From Streptomyces luteolifulvus (GTDB taxonomy: Bacteria > Actinomycetota > Actinomycetes > Streptomycetales > Streptomycetaceae), in contig NZ_VZRB01000003.1 in NCBI RefSeq assembly GCF_008806595.1, forward strand, positions 248,001 through 312,000: DNA of 64,000 nt. Reading direction: 5' to 3'. The notes under the pieces are model-generated. The model saw only the letters and a list, made by a program, of their open reading frames with translations. It did not search any database and had not been told where the DNA came from. How positions within the stretch are numbered: position 1 is the first letter of the stretch; each line of letters starts with the position of its first letter. The translations under genes and the position numbers were made by a program. Shown in pieces: positions 59,865 through 64,000 of the stretch.

Positions 59865-60901
59865 GCTCGCGTCGCTCCTGTCTCGCCCGTCTCGCCGGTC
59901 TGCCTGCCGCCGCTGTGCTTCGCCGCGTAGGCCGCGGCCGCCTCCCGCACCCAGGCGCCCTCGTCGTGCGCCCGTCTGCGCTGGGTCATGCGCTGTTCGT
60001 TGCACGGGCCGTTGCCCTTGAGGACGTCCCAGAACTCCGCCCAGTCGATCACGCCGAAGTCGTGGTGCCCGCGCTCCTCGTTCCACCGCAGGTCCGGGTC
60101 CGGCAGGGTGAGGCCGAGGGACTCGGCCTGCGGGACGCAGATGTCGACGAAGCGCTGGCGCAGCTCGTCGTTGGAGTGGCGCTTGATCTTCCAGGCCATC
60201 GACTGCGCGGAGTGCGGGGACTCGTCGTCGGGCGGGCCGAACATCATCAGGGAGGGCCACCACCAGCGGTCCACCGCGTCCTGCGCCATCGCGTGCTGTT
60301 CGGGGGTGCCGCGGCCGAGGGCCAGCAACAGCTCGTACCCCTGGCGCTGGTGGAAGGACTCCTCCTTGCAGATGCGGACCATCGCGCGCGCGTACGGGCC
60401 GTACGAGCAGCGGCACAGGGGGACCTGGTTGGTGATGGCGGCGCCGTCCACCAGCCAGCCGATCGCGCCCACGTCCGCCCAGGTCAGCGTCGGGTAGTTG
60501 AAGATCGAGGAGTACTTCTGGCGGCCGGTGTGGAGCTTGTCGAGCAGCTCGTCGCGGCTGGTGCCGAGGGTTTCGGCGGCGCTGTAGAGGTACAGGCCGT
60601 GACCCGCCTCGTCCTGGACCTTGGCCATCAGGATGGCCTTGCGGCGCAGGGAGGGCGCGCGCGTGATCCAGTTGGCCTCCGGCTGCATGCCGATGATCTC
60701 GGAGTGGGCGTGCTGGGCGATCTGGCGGATCAGCGTGGAGCGGTAGGCGTCCGGCATCCAGTCGCGGGGCTCGATGCGCTCGTCGGCGGCCACGGCGGCG
60801 TCGAAGGCCGTCTCGTACGCATCGGTGCCGGTGGTGTCGGTGGCGTCGCCTGTGCCGTACGCCTGTGTGCGAGCCGTCTCGTGAGCGGCTGCTGTCGCCA
60901 T
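59861..60901 (-). CDS. paaA: Phenylacetyl-CoA 1,2-epoxidase catalytic subunit PaaA
   Basis: 346 residues. Di-iron monooxygenase that epoxidises the ring of phenylacetyl-CoA. Iron-binding Glu and His residues are in [18 protein letters not shown] and [13 protein letters not shown]. The operon paaABCDE reads leftward with overlapping genes. ATG at 60901 with AAGGGG. The ring-opening genes (paaZ, paaG) and the ligase paaK are not in the window. Confidence 0.96.
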   Translation of the reverse strand: MATAAAHETARTQAYGTGDATDTTGTDAYETAFDAAVAADERIEPRDWMPDAYRSTLIRQIAQHAHSEIIGMQPEANWITRAPSLRRKAILMAKVQDEAGHGLYLYSAAETLGTSRDELLDKLHTGRQKYSSIFNYPTLTWADVGAIGWLVDGAAITNQVPLCRCSYGPYARAMVRICKEESFHQRQGYELLLALGRGTPEQHAMAQDAVDRWWWPSLMMFGPPDDESPHSAQSMAWKIKRHSNDELRQRFVDICVPQAESLGLTLPDPDLRWNEERGHHDFGVIDWAEFWDVLKGNGPCNEQRMTQRRRAHDEGAWVREAAAAYAAKHSGGRQTGETGETGATRA

Positions 60902-61214
60902 GGGGTCCCCTTCGACCTGGGCTCTCTGCCGGAGAAGTTCTCCCGACCGATCGTTCGGTTCGTGCGATTCCATGGTGTGACGGGCGCCCTGAGGTGTCAA
61001 CCGCTGTGGATAACCTGCGGGAGCCCCTGTGGACAGCCGTGTGGCGATGGACACGGCGGTGCGGTCCGGGAGGGGGCTGTGCCGGGCGGGCGGGCCTGAG
61101 TACCGTTCCCGTGCGAGCGCCGGGGAGCGGCGGGCGCGGGTGCTGCGGCGCCGGGTGGCCGCACGAGGGAGCCGGGCGGCCGGAAGACGGACCGGATTCT
61201 TGGAACGGGGCGGA
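60902..61214. promoter_or_regulatory. paaA/DUF5819 divergent intergenic region
   Basis: 313 bp. Contains the PaaR-like operator (60946-60959), an exact DnaA box reversed (61005-61013, TGTGGATAA) and a one-mismatch box (61029-61037). The DUF5819 frame is open through the right half, but its composition is atypical. Confidence 0.6.
60946..60959. promoter_or_regulatory. PaaR-like operator of the paa operon
   Basis: ACCGATCGTTCGGT fits ACCGNNCGNNCGGT, the core of the corynebacterial TetR-family PaaR site, 45 bp upstream of paaA. Confidence 0.6.
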
Positions 61215-62363
61215 ATGGACGCGTACGACGGAGGCTCCGACGCCCCGCACGGGCCGACAGGGCCGGGCGCGGCCGCCGGAACCGGCAAGCCGGACGCCCC
61301 GGCCGAGCCGCAACACGGGCCGGCTTCCGCCGCTGAATCGCAGGGTCCGTCTGCCTCCTCCGCCGAGTCGGAGCGTCCTCCGGCTTCGGGCGCTGAGCCC
61401 CGTCGCCGGGCTGTGTCTTCCGCCGAGTCGGAGTGTTCGTCTGTGTCTCCCGCGGAGTCGGAGCGTTCTCCTGTCGCCTCCGCTGAGTCGGAGCGTCCCT
61501 CTGCGTCTCCTGCCGAGTCGGAGCGTCCTCCTGCCGCCTCTGCCGAGTCGGAGCGTCCGCCCGCCGCCACCGAGCCGCAGCGCCCGCCCGCCGCCTCCGC
61601 CGAGCCGCAGCCCCCGTCCGCCTCTCCCGCCCCGTACCCTGCCGCGCTGTCGGCGCCGGGGCGCGCCGCCACCCCGCCAGCGCCTGCGCCTGCCCTGCCC
61701 CCCTCCTCCGTCGGCCGCGGCGGTGTCGCCGCGCTCTCCGTCGGCTATCAGATCGGTGTCGCGGTGGCCCTCGCTGTCGTCGCCATCGGCGTCTGGGTGC
61801 ACCTCGGCATGGTCTTCCTGCACGTCGCCCCGTCGAACACGGTCACCAAACAGCACGGCACGGCGGTCTACGACTGGATCAACCCGGAGTTCGAGCAGAA
61901 CTGGATGCTCTTCGCGCCCAATCCGCTCCAGCAGAACATCGCGGTCCAGGTCCGCGCCGAGGTCGCCACGGCGGAGGGCGGAGTGCGGACGACCGGCTGG
62001 TACGACCTGTCCGCGCAGGACGGCCGGGCCATCGACGGCAGCCTCCTGCCGAGCCACACGCAGCAGAACGAGCTGCGCCGGGCCTGGGACTTCTTCGTCT
62101 CCACGCACGACGGCCGGAACCGTGCGAGTGGCCTGCGCGGCTCGCTGTCCGAGACGTATCTGCGGCGCATCGTGGTGCTGCGCCTGGAGCGGGAGGACGC
62201 GGCCGGGCCGGGCGGAGTCGTCGAGCGTGTCCAGGTCCGTGCCCGCACGACCAATGTGCGCCCGCCGAAGTGGAGCCGCGAGCAGATCCCGGACGACCCG
62301 GTGTATCGCGAGCTGTCGTGGTGGTCGCTCCCGGCGGGCGAGGCCGAGGGGGGCGTACGGTGA
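61215..62363 (+). CDS. DUF5819 family membrane protein (SdpA-like candidate)
   Basis: 382 residues from the ATG at 61215. Residues about 36-133 are ten near-identical 9-10-residue units (SAESERPP type), probably a cytoplasmic disordered tail. One membrane span follows at about 175-200 ([20 protein letters not shown]), then an external domain with [19 protein letters not shown], the family signature, and a folded beta-rich end with several Trp/Arg. The stop overlaps the HTTM gene start by 4 bp, a pairing also typical of SdpA and SdpB. Function unknown. Confidence 0.85.
   Translation: MDAYDGGSDAPHGPTGPGAAAGTGKPDAPAEPQHGPASAAESQGPSASSAESERPPASGAEPRRRAVSSAESECSSVSPAESERSPVASAESERPSASPAESERPPAASAESERPPAATEPQRPPAASAEPQPPSASPAPYPAALSAPGRAATPPAPAPALPPSSVGRGGVAALSVGYQIGVAVALAVVAIGVWVHLGMVFLHVAPSNTVTKQHGTAVYDWINPEFEQNWMLFAPNPLQQNIAVQVRAEVATAEGGVRTTGWYDLSAQDGRAIDGSLLPSHTQQNELRRAWDFFVSTHDGRNRASGLRGSLSETYLRRIVVLRLEREDAAGPGGVVERVQVRARTTNVRPPKWSREQIPDDPVYRELSWWSLPAGEAEGGVR
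61320..61613 (+). repeat. Ten tandem 27-30-bp repeats in the DUF5819 gene
   Basis: Unit AESERPPAS with variants ([27 protein letters not shown]). Length variation between strains is likely. Confidence 0.88.
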
Positions 62364-63574
62364 ACCGCTTCGCCCTGTCGGTCTCGCGCGGTATCGCCCG
62401 CGTCACCGAGTCGGCCCTCGGCCCCTACCAGACGGCCGTCATCCGCATCGGCTTCAGCGCGACCTGGCTGCTGTTCCTGTTGCGCGAGCTGCCCCACCGC
62501 CAGGAGCTGTACGGCCCCGACGGTCCCTGGAGCTGGGGTCTCGCCGAGCAGCTGATCGCGGACAACGGCGCCTTCACGGTGCTGATGTGGTCGGACGGCC
62601 GCGTCTGGTTCGAGACCGTCTACGTGCTCGCGGTCCTGTCGAGCGTGCTGCTGATGCTGGGCTTGCGCACGCGCGCGATGTCCGTGCTGTTCATGCTCGG
62701 CGTGCTCTCGCTGCAGAACCGCAGCGTCTTCATAGGGGACGGCGGCGACAACGTCCTGCACCTGATGTCCGTCTATCTGGTGTTCACCCGCTGCGGCCAG
62801 GTGTGGTCGCTCGACGCGCGACGGGCACGGCTCGCGCGGCAGGCACACGCGCGTGGGGAGCGCGCGGGGGACCGCGTCGGCCCTGCCCTGTGGGGTGTGC
62901 TGGGACTCGGACTGGCCGTGGCGACCCTGGCCGGCTGGCTGTTCGACGGTGACCCTTTCGTGCCGTCCCTTCTGTGGGCGGTGTGGCTCGCACAGGGGCT
63001 GTGGTGGGTCGTCGGGCGCCGGGCGCGGTTCGCCCAGCCGCGGATCATGCTCGATGTGATCGCCAACATCGTCCACAACGGCGCGCTGCTCGTGATCATG
63101 GCCGAGGCCTGTCTGATCTACGCGACGGCGGGCTGGTACAAGATCCAGGGCTCGCGCTGGCAGGACGGCACCGCCGTCTACTACCCGCTGCACCTCGACT
63201 CCTTCTCCCCCTGGCCGGCACTCGCCGACCTGATGTCGTCCAGCGGCGCGATGGTGATGATCGTGACGTACGGGACCGTCATCGTGCAGGTCGCCTTCCC
63301 GTTCACGCTGTTCAACCGGCGGGTCAAGAACGTCCTGCTGGCGGTCATGATCACGGAGCATGCCGTGATCGCGGTGGTGCTCGGGCTGCCGTTCTTCTCG
63401 CTGGCGATGATCACGGCCGACGCGGTCTTCCTGCCGACGTCGTTCCTGCGTCTGCTGGGCGACCGGGCGGCACGCGCGCGGGGACGGCTGAGGGCGGGCG
63501 GGAGCCGTACGAAGCTGCCGGAGCAGCGCGCCCCGGGGGACAGGGAGAACACGCACGTAGGCTTCACGGCATGA
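62360..63574 (+). CDS. HTTM domain membrane protein (VKGC/SdpB superfamily)
   Basis: 404 residues from the GTG at 62360. About eight to ten spans; conserved HTTM stretches are RIGFSATWLLFLL, QNRSVFIGDGGDNVLHLM and the signature AGWYKIQGSRWQDGTAVYYPL, followed by FPFTLFNRRVKNVLLAVMITEHA. HTTM is the membrane domain shared with vitamin K-dependent gamma-carboxylase and with SdpB. Coupled at both ends: it starts inside the DUF5819 stop and its stop overlaps the trmH start. Substrate unknown. Confidence 0.88.
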   Translation: MNRFALSVSRGIARVTESALGPYQTAVIRIGFSATWLLFLLRELPHRQELYGPDGPWSWGLAEQLIADNGAFTVLMWSDGRVWFETVYVLAVLSSVLLMLGLRTRAMSVLFMLGVLSLQNRSVFIGDGGDNVLHLMSVYLVFTRCGQVWSLDARRARLARQAHARGERAGDRVGPALWGVLGLGLAVATLAGWLFDGDPFVPSLLWAVWLAQGLWWVVGRRARFAQPRIMLDVIANIVHNGALLVIMAEACLIYATAGWYKIQGSRWQDGTAVYYPLHLDSFSPWPALADLMSSSGAMVMIVTYGTVIVQVAFPFTLFNRRVKNVLLAVMITEHAVIAVVLGLPFFSLAMITADAVFLPTSFLRLLGDRAARARGRLRAGGSRTKLPEQRAPGDRENTHVGFTA

Positions 63575-64000
63575 CCGACCCCGCCCCCGATCCCGATCCC
63601 GTGAGCGTCTGGCACCGGCTCGCCGGCTCTCGCGTACTGCTCGACGGCTTCCACGCGCTCAAGCACGCGCTGCGCTTCGGGGCCGAGGTCCCGGTGGCGG
63701 TCACCACCGATCGCGCGGCCGCGCTCGCCCTGGCCGGCGCACTGGCCCCGGACGTACGCGACGCGCTGGACGCGCTGCTGGCCGAGGTGCCGGAGTCGAC
63801 GTACACCTCTCTCGTGCCGCGCCCGCATCCCACCGCTGTGGCCGCCCTGGCCGTACGCCCGGAGCGCGCCGCGCATCTGGCGAGGCTGACGCGTCTGCCG
63901 CGCAGCACCCCCGTCGTGGTCCTCGACCACCCGCGCAACCTGGGCAACGCGGGGGCAGTGATCCGGCTGGCCGCCGGCTTCGGGGCGACCGGCGTCGTCA
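63571..64000 (+). CDS. TrmH/SpoU family RNA methyltransferase, 5' part
   Basis: 143 codons visible; runs off the right edge. N-terminal substrate-binding domain ([22 protein letters not shown]) and the first SPOUT motif [29 protein letters not shown] (read as [14 protein letters not shown]). It would methylate a ribose 2'-OH of rRNA or tRNA with SAM. ATG overlaps the HTTM stop by 4 bp. Confidence 0.92.
   Translation, partial: MTDPAPDPDPVSVWHRLAGSRVLLDGFHALKHALRFGAEVPVAVTTDRAAALALAGALAPDVRDALDALLAEVPESTYTSLVPRPHPTAVAALAVRPERAAHLARLTRLPRSTPVVVLDHPRNLGNAGAVIRLAAGFGATGVV

Noticed and set aside
59861..61672. 603-codon frame extending PaaA upstream
   Set aside because: The extension crosses the operator and the divergent gene; the ATG at 60901 has a ribosome site and family-consistent length.
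59577..62108. 843-codon frame that would extend PaaB far upstream
   Set aside because: PaaB is about 95 residues in all known complexes. The extension is antisense to the DUF5819 repeats and in another frame of paaA.

Overview
The window is the replication-origin region of a Streptomyces (or very close relative) chromosome. The evidence is the very high third-position GC; a 654-residue DnaA with a long repeat-rich domain II; dozens of degenerate DnaA boxes between dnaA and dnaN; several exact parS sites around parAB; and actinobacterial sporulation and cell-wall genes (CrgA, class E sortases, a PASTA kinase, FHA proteins). I cannot name the species.

Region 1 (1-11.2 kb) is envelope and redox. 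It holds the start of a CCA-adding enzyme gene, a DUF6049 secreted protein, the lipid II flippase MurJ, a MurJ-linked pseudokinase, an ECF sigma factor with its zinc anti-sigma factor, and trxB-trxA behind a textbook SigR-type promoter. A GNAT gene and a small glycine-rich ORF follow. The order parallels mycobacterial mviN-sigM-rsmA-trxB-trxC-parB-parA, but the pseudokinase is a separate protein. Region 2 (11.3-30.3 kb) is the origin core. parB, parA, rsmG, jag, yidC, yidD, rnpA and rpmH read leftward. dnaA, oriC, dnaN, gnd, recF, a DciA-type gene, gyrB, gyrA and a DUF3566 membrane protein read rightward.

Region 3 (30.4-39.3 kb) is mixed. It contains tRNA-Ile, a possibly acquired VOC gene, a DLW-39 micro-protein, a secreted unknown, a Ser/Thr kinase, an XRE regulator under a perfect palindrome, tRNA-Ala, a DUF5324 protein, a cyclophilin and a rhomboid protease. 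Region 4 (39.3-52.9 kb) is the growth and division cluster. It has a compact DnaA-box cluster, crgA, a DUF881 gene, three class E sortases interleaved with pabA, then pknB, pbpA, ftsW, pstP, fhaB and fhaA leftward, and tRNA-Leu.

Region 5 (53-64 kb) is more metabolic. It holds a DUF2252 gene, a J-domain-like protein, a rhodanese, an acyl-CoA dehydrogenase under a KstR-like palindrome, the paaABCDE phenylacetyl-CoA epoxidase operon under a PaaR-like operator, and a translationally coupled DUF5819-HTTM-TrmH run cut by the window edge. The DUF5819/HTTM pair looks like the SdpA/SdpB peptide-maturation machinery and is my best candidate for an undescribed system. I see no rRNA, CRISPR array, insertion sequence or prophage.
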